From positions 1 to 17,191 of the forward strand of contig JBILMZ010000054.1 of NCBI GenBank assembly GCA_044375275.1: 17,191 nucleotides of DNA, written 5' to 3'. The translations under genes were made by a program, and so were the position numbers. The stretch comes from SZUA-430 sp044375275 (GTDB taxonomy: Bacteria > Pseudomonadota > Alphaproteobacteria > Micropepsales > Micropepsaceae). How positions within the stretch are numbered: position 1 is the first letter of the stretch; every line of letters begins with the position of its first letter. This document shows positions 7,066-14,285 of this stretch, one piece after another. Under the pieces are notes generated by a model that did not search any database, had not been told where the DNA came from, and saw only the letters and a program-made list of their open reading frames with translations.

Positions 7066-7866
7066 ATGAACGAAGTCTTGCTGTTCGACGTCCAGGGACC
7101 TGTTGCCATCCTCACCATCAACCGGGCCGAGAGCCGCAATCCGCTGGGGCATGAAGGTGACGGTGACGTCTTTGCCGCCGCCGCCGCGCGGATCAACGCG
7201 GACCGGACGATCCGGGCTGTGATCCTCACGGGCGCGGGCAAAGCCTTTTCGGCTGGTGGCGACGTCAAGGCGATGAAGGACAAGGCGGGCGCCTTTGCGG
7301 GACCTGGGGTGGCCATCCGCGAACGCTATCGGGGTGGCATCCACAAGATCGTCCGCAGCGTCTGGAACATCGAGGTTCCGGTCATCGCGGCTGTCAACGG
7401 ACCTGCGATCGGTCTTGGCAATGATGTGGCCTGTCTCGCCGACATGCGGATTGCAAGCGATACGGCCATTTTCGGGGCCACCTTCCTGAAGATCGGCCTC
7501 ATTCCGGGTGATGGCGGTGCCTGGCTGCTGCCGCGGGTGATCGGCATGGCCCGTGCCTCGGAGCTTCTCTATACCGGTGACACGATCGATGCGCAGACGG
7601 CCCTTCAGTGGGGACTGGTGTCGCGGGTCGTGCCGTCGGCCACGCTGATGGATGAGGCCCGGAAGCTCGCGCAGAAAATCTGCCAGCAGCCGCCGGACGT
7701 CCTGCGTATGACGAAAAAGCTGCTGCGTGAAGGCCAGTCCGTGAGCTTCGACAACATCATGGAGCTTTCGGCCGCCATGCAGGCACTGGCGCACCACACT
7801 GAAGATCACGGAGAGGCCATTGATGCCTTCTTCGAGAAGCGGCCGGGGAACTACAAGGGGCGCTAG
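7066..7866 (+). CDS. Crotonase-family protein (enoyl-CoA hydratase/isomerase-like) with atypical active site
   Basis: 266 residues of the crotonase fold. Oxyanion-hole elements are visible: FSAGGDVKAM (61-70) and GPAIGLGNDVA (112-122), followed by ADMRIASDTAIFGATFLKIGLIPGDGGAWLLP. Compared with mitochondrial enoyl-CoA hydratase, the first catalytic Glu (E144) is Asp (D120), and the second (E164, in QPEILLG) is Phe (F140) in GATFLKIG. An extra Asp, D149, sits in PGDGG. A plain hydratase reaction is therefore doubtful; isomerase, hydrolase or another CoA-thioester chemistry is possible. AGGA at 7054-7057 precedes the ATG by 8 bp. It is the first gene of a plus-strand row and is followed two bases later by the GNAT gene. 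The role is in acyl-CoA metabolism by context; the exact reaction is not assigned. Confidence 0.9.
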   Translation: MNEVLLFDVQGPVAILTINRAESRNPLGHEGDGDVFAAAAARINADRTIRAVILTGAGKAFSAGGDVKAMKDKAGAFAGPGVAIRERYRGGIHKIVRSVWNIEVPVIAAVNGPAIGLGNDVACLADMRIASDTAIFGATFLKIGLIPGDGGAWLLPRVIGMARASELLYTGDTIDAQTALQWGLVSRVVPSATLMDEARKLAQKICQQPPDVLRMTKKLLREGQSVSFDNIMELSAAMQALAHHTEDHGEAIDAFFEKRPGNYKGR

Positions 7867-7868
7867 GG

Positions 7869-8381
7869 ATGTCGACGGCAGCCGACGTGCCTGACATCGA
7901 AGGGTGCAGGGTTCGTCGGCTGGCGGATCAGGACAAGCCGGCGCTCCGGGCTGCATTCGAACGGGACCGCGAGTACTTCGACCAGATCAACGGCCGGGAC
8001 GTTACGCTGGACGAGATCTGCTCGCATGTTCCGGCCGGACGTGACTTGAAGGACAAGCACACCTTTGTCCTCGAGCGCGACGGGCACGTCGCTGGCATGA
8101 TCGACATGGTCCAGGACTATCCTGAGCCCGGTGTCTGGTACCTCGGATTTCTCTATGTGGTTGAAGGGTTCCGGGGGGGCCTGGGGCGCCATGCGCTGCA
8201 CGGACTTTACGCGTGGACCAAGGCGCAGGGCGGGCATGCGATCAGGCTCGGCGTCGTTGAGCCCAATCTTCGGGCGCGACACCTGTACGCTACGGAAGGG
8301 TTCGAATTCGAAGCTATGCGTGAAGTCGATCCAGCCCTTAACCGCATGAGGCGAACCCTTGTATTGAGCCGCAGGCTCTAG
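7869..8381 (+). CDS. GNAT family N-acetyltransferase
   Basis: 170 residues with one GNAT domain. The acetyl-CoA pyrophosphate loop is FRGGLGRHAL (101-110, R/QxxGxG/A form), preceded by the beta-4 strand YLGFLYVV. The beta-5/alpha-4 part IRLGVVEPNLRARHLYATEGFEFE has the usual N133, Y140 and GF pair. The N-terminal half (ALRAAFERDREYFDQINGRD) resembles small-molecule or peptide N-acetyltransferases seen in Proteobacteria, but I cannot name the acceptor. It begins two bases after the crotonase stop, so it belongs to the same transcript; 42 bp separate it from the next gene. Acetylation or acylation of a pathway product or of a CoA-enzyme are both open. Confidence 0.88.
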   Translation: MSTAADVPDIEGCRVRRLADQDKPALRAAFERDREYFDQINGRDVTLDEICSHVPAGRDLKDKHTFVLERDGHVAGMIDMVQDYPEPGVWYLGFLYVVEGFRGGLGRHALHGLYAWTKAQGGHAIRLGVVEPNLRARHLYATEGFEFEAMREVDPALNRMRRTLVLSRRL

Positions 8382-8423
8382 TCTATTCACATCCATGCAA
8401 CACATTTCTTCGGGAGAGACACC

Positions 8424-8711
8424 ATGACTGTCGGTATCATCGCCACGCTCAAGATCAAGGCGGGCCACGAGGCTGAATTCGAAGCCGTGTTCAAGGACCT
8501 TGCGGCGCAGGTAAAGCAGAACGAGCCGGGATGCCTGCTCTATGACCTGTTCAAGTCGAAGGAAGCCTCGACCTATGTCGTGATGGAGCAGTACGCTTCG
8601 GGCGAGGCGCTGGCTGCGCACAGCAAGACGGCGCACTACATGGCAGCCGGCCCCAAGCTGGGTGCCGTGCTTGATGGTCGTCCGCAGATCGACATTCTCC
8701 AGAAGGCTTGA
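8424..8711 (+). CDS. ABM-domain protein (putative quinol monooxygenase/YgiN-like)
   Basis: 95 residues forming a single antibiotic-biosynthesis-monooxygenase (ABM) ferredoxin-like fold. The pattern GIIATLKIKAGHEAEFEAVFKDLAAQVKQNEPGCLLYDLFKS...YVVMEQYASGEALAAHSKTAHY is typical, including the NEPGCL.Y turn and the E.Y/W...AL..H segment. Members are usually dimers in the cytoplasm; some oxidise quinols or polyketide phenols without cofactor, and many are untested. The ribosome site GGGAG lies 8 bp before the ATG. It sits between the GNAT gene and a large-type acyl-CoA dehydrogenase 12 bp downstream, so an auxiliary role in the same catabolic operon is likely, but the reaction cannot be named. 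Confidence 0.88.
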   Translation: MTVGIIATLKIKAGHEAEFEAVFKDLAAQVKQNEPGCLLYDLFKSKEASTYVVMEQYASGEALAAHSKTAHYMAAGPKLGAVLDGRPQIDILQKA

Positions 8712-8723
8712 GGTCCTGACGCC

Positions 8724-9932
8724 ATGCACCTGACATTCAGCAAGGAAGACGAAGCCTTTCGCAGCGACGTGCGCGCGTTCATCGCAGAGCGCTTCGACGA
8801 AGACCTGCGTCACAAGATGGCCTGCACGAAGAACGGTTATCTCGACAAGGCCGGGCAGGTGAAGTGGCAGAAGGCCCTTGCTGACAGGGGGTGGGCTGCC
8901 GTGAACTGGCCAAAGGAGTATGGCGGTCCCGGCTTCACGTCGAACCAGAAATATCTCTTTGATGTTGAGATGGCCGCCGCGGGAACGCCGGTCGTCAGTC
9001 CCATGGGCATCAAGATGGTGGCGCCCGTCATCATGGCCTTTGGCAACGACGCGCAGAAGAAGAAGTATTTGCCGCCTATCCTGTCGTCCGACGTCTGGTG
9101 GTGCCAGGGTTACTCGGAGCCGGGCTCGGGTTCGGATCTCGCAAGCCTCAACATGAAGGCCGAGGACAAGGGAGATCACTACATCTGCAATGGTACCAAG
9201 ATCTGGACGACGCATGCTCAGTGGGCGGACTGGATCTTCTGTCTTGTCCGGACCACGCCGGGACTGAAGCCGCAGGAAGGTATTTCGTTCATTCTCATCG
9301 ACATGAAGACACCTGGCATTTCCGTGCGGCCGATCGTGACCATCGATGGACCGCCGGACAATGAGCAGGAGGTCAACCAGGTCTTCTTCGACAATGTGAA
9401 GGTCCCGAAGGAAAACCTGATCGGCAAGCAGGACGAAGGCTGGACTTATGCCAAGTATCTGCTCGAGTTCGAGCGCGGCAATGCCTATTCGCCAGGCCTG
9501 CGTCGTGCCCTGAAGAAGGTGCGCAGCATTGCGTCCGTCGAGGGCATGGACGGGGGCAAGCTCATCGACGATGTTTCGTTCAGGCGCAAGCTTGACGAGA
9601 TCGAGGTGCAGCTGCACGCGCTGGACTTCACGGAGCTTCGGTTCTTCTCGCGCATGTCGACGGGACAGCGCCCCGGCGCTGAGTCATCCCTGTTCAAGAC
9701 ACGAGGCACTGAACTGCAGCAGGAGATCTCGGAGCTCGTCGTGGAAGCCATCCAATACTCGAGCATGCCGTTCGTTCAGGCGCCCTGGGAGAAGAAGAAC
9801 GAGCCGTGGCCGCAGCCGGACTATGCCGTCACCGCCGCGCCCTATTACTTCAACCTGCGCAAGGCTTCGATCTATGCCGGATCAAACGAGATCCAGCGCA
9901 ACATCATGGCCAAGATGGTGCTGGGGCTCTGA
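8724..9932 (+). CDS. Acyl-CoA dehydrogenase, large (PimC-like) type, without adjacent small subunit
   Basis: 402 residues, a paralogue of the 2976-4169 product with shared blocks WWCQGYSEPGSGSDLASL, ADWIFCLVRT, EGISF and SNEIQRNIMAKMVLGL at the end. E250 in EFERG occupies the helix-G catalytic Glu position, and the MCAD-type Glu is Gly (YAGSNE). FAD-dependent alpha,beta-dehydrogenation of an acyl-CoA is expected. Unlike the first pair there is no small-subunit gene in this operon: upstream is an ABM-domain gene and downstream, after three bases, an SDR. It may work alone, use the small subunit encoded at 4212-5342, or pair with a protein from elsewhere. Its segment 203-218 has a short insertion (IDGPPDNEQEV) relative to the paralogue, suggesting a different substrate. 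Steroid-like or branched substrates are possible but unproven. Confidence 0.92.
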   Translation: MHLTFSKEDEAFRSDVRAFIAERFDEDLRHKMACTKNGYLDKAGQVKWQKALADRGWAAVNWPKEYGGPGFTSNQKYLFDVEMAAAGTPVVSPMGIKMVAPVIMAFGNDAQKKKYLPPILSSDVWWCQGYSEPGSGSDLASLNMKAEDKGDHYICNGTKIWTTHAQWADWIFCLVRTTPGLKPQEGISFILIDMKTPGISVRPIVTIDGPPDNEQEVNQVFFDNVKVPKENLIGKQDEGWTYAKYLLEFERGNAYSPGLRRALKKVRSIASVEGMDGGKLIDDVSFRRKLDEIEVQLHALDFTELRFFSRMSTGQRPGAESSLFKTRGTELQQEISELVVEAIQYSSMPFVQAPWEKKNEPWPQPDYAVTAAPYYFNLRKASIYAGSNEIQRNIMAKMVLGL

Positions 9933-9935
9933 CGA

Positions 9936-10811
9936 ATGGCTGGCGCCCGCAAGGTTGCAATCATTACCGGTGCGGCGCGCGGCATAGGCGCAGGTGTCGC
10001 GCAGGGACTTGCGAAAGCGGGTTACACGGTTTCGCTGGTCGGGCTTGAAGGCGATCTCCTGCGGCAGAAGGCGCGGGAGATCGGCGAAGGGGCGATCGCA
10101 TTCGAGGTCGATGTCACGGACCGCTACTCGATGGGGAACGCCGTTGAAGGCACCCGCGAGCGTTTCGGGCGCATCGATGCCGTCGTCTCGAATGCCGGCA
10201 TTTCGAATTTTGACCTGTTGCGCACGATGGCGCCGGAGCACTTCCGTCGTGTGATGGCAGTGAATGTGGAGGGTACCTTCAACGCCATCCAGGCGACACT
10301 GCCGCACCTGATCGAAAGCCGCGGGTATTTCCTGGGTGTCGCCTCGATTGCCGCGGCCATGGCGCCGCCAGGCATGGCGGCCTATGGGGCCAGCAAGGGG
10401 GCGACGGAGAATCTCTGCAACACGTTCCGCGCCGAGGTTTCGCATCTCGGGATTGATGTCGGGGTCGCCTATTTCGGCTGGCTGGATACGGATCTCGTGA
10501 AGACCGGTGGCACCCACAAGGGCTTTACCTTCGTGCGAGAGCGGCTTCCCGGACCGTTGCGCGTGGTCGCGCCCTTTCAGATTTCCGTGGATGCCATCGT
10601 GGAGGGTGTGAAACGGCGGAAGGCCAGAGTAATAGCGCCAAGCTGGGTGCGCCTCGCACTGGCATTGAGATGGTTCGCGGGGGGCGCGTCTGGCTTCAAG
10701 GCGCACATGCCTGAACTGGAGCGCCTTTGCGTGGAGGAGCTGAAGGCGCGCGGTGGGTCCGCGTCGTCAGCGCTGATCACTGATCCGTCGCACCAGGGGG
10801 GGCGCGGTTAG
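9936..10811 (+). CDS. SDR family NAD(P)-dependent oxidoreductase
   Basis: 291 residues of a classical short-chain dehydrogenase. Seen: the nucleotide-binding TGAARGIG (11-18), DVTD (59-62) for adenine contact, NAG (86-88), and the catalytic set S137 in GVASIAA with YGASK (Y150, K154). After the core comes a C-terminal extension (about 215-291) with a hydrophobic, Arg-containing helix (WVRLALALRWFAGG), common in membrane-associated SDRs, then a polar tail ending QGGRG. It starts three bases after the dehydrogenase stop and ends the five-gene operon. Its TAG overlaps the TAA of the convergent gene (TTAG). A role as alcohol/ketone oxidoreductase in the same acyl or ring degradation is inferred; substrate and cofactor preference are not determined. 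Confidence 0.92.
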   Translation: MAGARKVAIITGAARGIGAGVAQGLAKAGYTVSLVGLEGDLLRQKAREIGEGAIAFEVDVTDRYSMGNAVEGTRERFGRIDAVVSNAGISNFDLLRTMAPEHFRRVMAVNVEGTFNAIQATLPHLIESRGYFLGVASIAAAMAPPGMAAYGASKGATENLCNTFRAEVSHLGIDVGVAYFGWLDTDLVKTGGTHKGFTFVRERLPGPLRVVAPFQISVDAIVEGVKRRKARVIAPSWVRLALALRWFAGGASGFKAHMPELERLCVEELKARGGSASSALITDPSHQGGRG

Positions 10812-11977
10812 CCTGACGCGGTGCGGGCGGAGATGGCTGAGTCGAACGTGGGGCCGTCCTCGGAACGCTCGCCGGTCACGACCGCAATACCCGACACGTG
10901 CAGGTCAAAGTCGCGGAAGATATCAAGTGCTTCCTCGACGTCGATCCAGAGCTGCCGGCGCTTGCTGAAGCGAAAGTCCCAGAACAGGCGAATGTGCATG
11001 ATCATGCCGAAGGCTTCGCCGACTTCGAGAAAGCGCACAGGGGCCGACTTCAGGAACTTTTGAAATGCCGCCGGCTTTCCTTCGGTCAGGGCCTGGTAGG
11101 CGTCGCGGTAGCCGTTTACGCCGTTCGTCACGATCTTGGTCAGGTTCGACAGGCAGCGCGCGACGCGCCGTCGGATTTCGTCCAGTTCGATTGCTTCGTC
11201 GGGGTTCGTGCGCAGGAATTTCAGGGACAGCAGCTGCCGCTGGAGCTCGGGCACGAAGGCAATCATCGTATTGATGTTCCAGCTGTAATACAGGAACCCT
11301 TTCCAGGCGAAGATGCCGTCGCGATATTCTTCGCCGGACAGTTGCAGTACCTGGCGCAGGGGTTCAAGACTTTCGGACGTCTCATCTGTCATGAGCTTGT
11401 CCGTCATGGCCATCGATCGGCTGTACATGTTGACGTCGCCGGTAAAGGCGAGACGCACGATCTTGCGGATTTCGCCTTCGACAAAGGTGCGCATGCGTGT
11501 CGCGTCGGCTTCCGACAGGTCGAAGTAGCAGCGTGCCACGCTGATCGAATGGCGCTTCAGTCTCTCGCGCAGCAGGAACGGGTCGAAGGTCGGTAATGCG
11601 TCGATGATCTTGAGAACATCGAGGTCGCGAGCCATCTCCGGGCTTCCCGCCTGGGCTCCGATGCGCGCTGCAAGGTTCTTTTCAAAGTCCAGCTCGGACA
11701 CGAAGAAGCTGTAGCCGCCCAGGCTCAGTTCGGACGTGTCGAAAGGCAGGACGACCTTGGTAACGGTCAGGCGGTTGTCAGTAACGAGCCGGCGCTCGTG
11801 TGCACGCAAGGTGTGCTTGAGGAAGATCGCCTTGTTCAGGCGGATGTTCCTGAAGAGCGGGTTTGTTTGGTAACCCTCGGTTGTTCCGCTGTTTTCGAAC
11901 ACGGAAGCGAGGTTCAGGACGCGGCCCGTCGAGCTTGTCAGACGCAGCTGCGCAAAGTTGTATTTTGTCATTTTCAT
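10808..11977 (-). CDS. Unrecognised conserved-looking soluble protein, 389 aa
   Basis: I do not recognise this family. The 389-residue frame has normal codon use for the window and no shadow-like bias. There is no signal peptide or membrane helix. The N-terminal quarter (about 1-100) looks beta-rich (YNFAQLRLTSSTGRVLNLAS; LTVTKVVLPFDTSELSLGGYSFFVSE). The rest is helical and charged, with notable pieces FTGDVNMYSRSMAM, GIFAWKGFLYYSWN, LSLKFLRTNPDE and FWDFRFSKRRQLWIDVEEALDIFRDFDLHV. The repeated aromatic/acidic helices could be a scaffold or regulatory domain, but no catalytic or metal motif is visible. Its ATG (11975-11977) is followed by a second ATG two codons on. It ends convergently with the SDR, sharing four bases. 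A possible promoter lies upstream (12034-12063). Confidence 0.8.
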   Translation of the reverse strand: MKMTKYNFAQLRLTSSTGRVLNLASVFENSGTTEGYQTNPLFRNIRLNKAIFLKHTLRAHERRLVTDNRLTVTKVVLPFDTSELSLGGYSFFVSELDFEKNLAARIGAQAGSPEMARDLDVLKIIDALPTFDPFLLRERLKRHSISVARCYFDLSEADATRMRTFVEGEIRKIVRLAFTGDVNMYSRSMAMTDKLMTDETSESLEPLRQVLQLSGEEYRDGIFAWKGFLYYSWNINTMIAFVPELQRQLLSLKFLRTNPDEAIELDEIRRRVARCLSNLTKIVTNGVNGYRDAYQALTEGKPAAFQKFLKSAPVRFLEVGEAFGMIMHIRLFWDFRFSKRRQLWIDVEEALDIFRDFDLHVSGIAVVTGERSEDGPTFDSAISARTASG

Positions 11978-12019
11978 GTCTTGGGTCCGCAGCAGTGTCA
12001 GTGCGACGATACCCCCGGT

Positions 12020-12063
12020 TCAATTAAGATTGATTTATTGAGGCGGGCAGCCAGCATGGTCAA
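12020..12063 (-). promoter_or_regulatory. AT-rich promoter-like region with inverted repeat upstream of the 389-aa gene
   Basis: On the minus strand TTGACC (12058-12063) and AATAAA (12034-12039) are 18 bp apart, followed by TCAAT-CTTA-ATTGA (12020-12033), a perfect 5-bp-arm repeat at about the expected start of transcription. The patch is much richer in A/T than its surroundings. It fits a promoter with an operator, but the -10 match is weak. Confidence 0.35.
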
Positions 12064-12070
12064 GAAAGGG

Positions 12071-12535
12071 TTAGAGCCATCCTTTTGGCCATCTTTCGCC
12101 GGTTGCGCGGTGAAAAAGGCATGCATAGGCGGCGAGAATGGCAACGCCCGCGAGTACCGGTGACAGCATGAACAGTGGCGTCGCATGGGTTGATGCAATG
12201 ATGATCGGGCTGATGCCGGCCGGCGGATGGAAGGCATCCAAGAGGTGCATCACCGCAATGGAACAGCCTATCGCGATTGCCGCGACCCAGGTGTCGAATC
12301 CCAGCAGCAGCGTGCACAGGATGCCGCAAGTCGCGCAGATGACATGCCCTCCCACCAGGCAGCGCAGGCGCGCCGGCGGGGCATCCGGGCTTCCCATCAC
12401 AAGGACGATGGATGTGGAAAAGGGGATCCACATCAGCGGGACACCAGATATTTCCGAAAGCCAGATCATCAGGGCAATGGCGCCGCCGCCGCCCAGGGCG
12501 CGGAAGAGCAAGGTTCTCGGGTCGATGGAGTTCAC
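12071..12535 (-). CDS. HPP family integral membrane protein
   Basis: 154 residues with about four membrane helices and the namesake motif AFHPPAGISPIIIA (104-117), preceded by VGGHVICATCGILCTLLLGF and the IPFSTSIVLVMGSPDAPPARLR loop typical of HPP proteins. The family includes chloroplast nitrite-uptake proteins; bacterial members are mostly untested, and an anion-transport role is an inference. The GTG at 12535 is used: an in-frame TGA lies four codons upstream, and GAGG sits 7 bp before the GTG. The gene is read toward the 389-aa unknown, 93 bp away with its own promoter-like region, and is divergent from the 12649 membrane protein. No CBS domain follows it. Confidence 0.88.
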   Translation of the reverse strand: MNSIDPRTLLFRALGGGGAIALMIWLSEISGVPLMWIPFSTSIVLVMGSPDAPPARLRCLVGGHVICATCGILCTLLLGFDTWVAAIAIGCSIAVMHLLDAFHPPAGISPIIIASTHATPLFMLSPVLAGVAILAAYACLFHRATGERWPKGWL

Positions 12536-12648
12536 CGATACGCCTCATGGGAGAAACGGGAAGGTGGGTCCACGTTTCGCGTGTCTTTACCCCCGGTGCC
12601 CGCCACACTAGTTTTGTCGCGTGACGAAGCGAAGAGGACTTGTTGACC

Positions 12649-13290
12649 ATGGCAAACGGCAAACCGGCGACACGCAAGGTTGAGGGACCCTTTGCCTACT
12701 GGGCCCTGGTACTGAAGGACTTTGCCCAGGCGTGGCTCGCCTACGGCGTGTTGTCCGTCGTGATCGCCGGGATCACGCATGGCATCTTCCATATCCCGCT
12801 GTGGCAGGTTGTTGATGTCATCCTGGCGCTGTTCGTCTTTTTTGTCGGGTTCTTCGGAAGCCTCAGCCTGATCGCGTTTTGCCTGGACCTGACGCGCGGG
12901 GAGATCATTCTGGCGCTCGGCCGGATCATCAACATCGCGATGCTTCCCTTCCTGCCGATCGGTGCCGTGTTGGGGTTCCTGGCCTACGGATTTGTCGTTG
13001 AGCAGGAATTCGGCACGACCTCGTTCGTCTATGCCGGCTATGTGGGCGTGTTCGCCGATGCCTACCAGCTGATGGCGACCCTCTGGGGAGACTTCCTGGC
13101 GCTGATGAAGCCGGTCCGGGATGCGGCTGGTGCCGAGACACTCGCGGTGGATCGCGAACGTCTCGTGCTGCTCATACAGATCGCCAGCGTCCTGCTGGCC
13201 GTGGCCGGTTTCCTAATCAGCCGGTCGCGTGTCACCTATGTTGCAGATGACACGCTCAGGGTTAGTCCCTTCCCCGTGACCCGGCGCTAG
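12649..13290 (+). CDS. Unrecognised four-helix membrane protein
   Basis: 213 residues from the ATG at 12649, which has GAGGA at 12634-12638; two TTG codons just upstream are less likely. Four hydrophobic helices are clear: about 28-47, 55-78, 94-117 and 173-191. A polar loop between helices 3 and 4 (about 120-172) contains EQEFGTTSFVYAGYVGVFADAYQLMATLWGDFLALMKP, which may dip into the membrane, and the tail after helix 4 is basic. No signal peptide, catalytic motif or known domain is recognised. It is divergent from the HPP gene, and its TAG shares CTAG with the stop of the convergent 3-hydroxyacyl-CoA dehydrogenase gene. Codon use fits its neighbours, so it is a real gene of unknown role. 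Confidence 0.75.
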   Translation: MANGKPATRKVEGPFAYWALVLKDFAQAWLAYGVLSVVIAGITHGIFHIPLWQVVDVILALFVFFVGFFGSLSLIAFCLDLTRGEIILALGRIINIAMLPFLPIGAVLGFLAYGFVVEQEFGTTSFVYAGYVGVFADAYQLMATLWGDFLALMKPVRDAAGAETLAVDRERLVLLIQIASVLLAVAGFLISRSRVTYVADDTLRVSPFPVTRR

Positions 13291-14189
13291 TTGCCGGCGA
13301 TCCGCGCGAAGAACTTCTGGGTCTGCTCGCCGCCCATGAAGTAGGCCTTGGCGCCTGTCATGTCCGAGATCTTCGACCAGTTCTCGGCGACCTTCTCGGC
13401 GGTCAGGTCCTGGTGGCCGAGGAACGCGCCGCTGGACTCAACGATCTGCGCGACGGCAAAGGCGCCGCCACCGGCCGCCAGGATCACGCCGTTCGGCGCA
13501 TCTTCGCTGACCAGGTAGATCACGCCTGGCGTGACGTATTCCGGCTTGAGGGCTTCCAGAGCTTGCGGCGGCATGAGGTTCTCGGTCATGCGCGTGCCGG
13601 CAACGGGGGCGAGCGCGTTGACCTTGATGTTGTCCTTCTGGCCTTCGAGCTTCAGCGTGTTCATGAAGCCCACCAGGCCCAGCTTGGCGGCGCCATAGTT
13701 GGTCTGGCCGAAATTGCCGTAGAGGCCGGACGAGGACGAAGTCATCACGATGCGGCCGTATTGCTGCGTCTTCATCGTTTCCCAGCAGGCCTTCGTCACC
13801 TTGACTGAGCCGACGAGGTGAACGTCGAGGACGAACTGGAAGTCCTTCGCGTCCATCTTCGAGAAGCTCTTGTCACGCAGCACGCCTGCATTGTTGACGA
13901 GGATGTCGATGCGTCCGAAGGTGTCGATCGTCTGCTTCACGAGGCCGGCCACGCCGACGTCGTCGGTGACCGAGGCGCCGTTGGCAATGGCTTCACCGCC
14001 GAAGGCCTTGATTTCCTCGACGACCTTCTTTGCGGCTTCGGAAGAGCCGCCGGAACCGTCGACGCTGCCGCCAAGATCGTTGATCACGACCTTTGCGCCG
14101 CGGCGAGCGAGTTCGAGGGCGTGACAGCGGCCGAGGCCTCCGCCTGCACCGGTCACGATGGCAACTTTTCCGTCAAAACGAATGGACAT
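13287..14189 (-). CDS. SDR, MFE-2/HSD17B4-like 3-hydroxyacyl-CoA dehydrogenase
   Basis: 300 residues, the size and sequence of a free-standing N-terminal unit of peroxisomal multifunctional enzyme 2. The start MSIRFDGK at 14189 is chosen for AGAGGA 6 bp upstream; a 23-residue longer frame lacks support. Seen: TGAGGGLG (13-20), NDLGG (37-41, NAD preference), NNAG (99-102), SSSSGLYGNFGQTNYGAAK with Y165 and K169, then PVAGTRMTE and ALKPEYVTPGVIYLVSE. The last two are distinctive of the MFE-2 (3R)-hydroxyacyl-CoA dehydrogenase group, which also includes mycobacterial sterol-degradation enzymes. NAD-dependent oxidation of a (3R)-hydroxyacyl-CoA fits the nearby acyl-CoA dehydrogenases, though no matching MaoC-type hydratase is in the window. 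It is the gene after the HTH-citrate synthase on the same strand, 96 bp apart, so co-transcription is possible. Confidence 0.92.
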   Translation of the reverse strand: MSIRFDGKVAIVTGAGGGLGRCHALELARRGAKVVINDLGGSVDGSGGSSEAAKKVVEEIKAFGGEAIANGASVTDDVGVAGLVKQTIDTFGRIDILVNNAGVLRDKSFSKMDAKDFQFVLDVHLVGSVKVTKACWETMKTQQYGRIVMTSSSSGLYGNFGQTNYGAAKLGLVGFMNTLKLEGQKDNIKVNALAPVAGTRMTENLMPPQALEALKPEYVTPGVIYLVSEDAPNGVILAAGGGAFAVAQIVESSGAFLGHQDLTAEKVAENWSKISDMTGAKAYFMGGEQTQKFFARIAGN

Positions 14190-14240
14190 GTGAAATCCTC
14201 TGTGTGCAGCAAACGCGAATTCGGAGGGGGTTTTGCCGCT

Positions 14241-14255
14241 ATTCCGGCACGGAAT
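14241..14255. promoter_or_regulatory. Small inverted repeat upstream of the 3-hydroxyacyl-CoA dehydrogenase gene
   Basis: ATTCCG-GCA-CGGAAT has perfect 6-bp arms around 3 bp. It lies 52 bp upstream of the SDR ATG and downstream of the HTH-citrate synthase stop. An operator is possible; there is no T run, so a terminator is unlikely. Confidence 0.25.
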
Positions 14256-14285
14256 CAACCCTCGCGGTCGCCGCGCCCCACGCGC

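Noticed and set aside
7863..9617. 584-aa open frame on the minus strand
   Set aside because: It is antisense to the GNAT, ABM and dehydrogenase genes, which have clear family motifs. Its Arg/His/Leu/Val-rich sequence is a GC-rich codon shadow.
12020..12040. CtrA-type binding site in the AT-rich patch
   Set aside because: Only one TTAA-like half is present at a usable position; the TTAA-N7-TTAA pattern is not met.
12060..12677. 205-aa minus-strand frame overlapping the HPP gene
   Set aside because: It is in a different frame from the HPP protein, which has the family motif and membrane helices; this one is Arg/His/Pro-rich shadow sequence.
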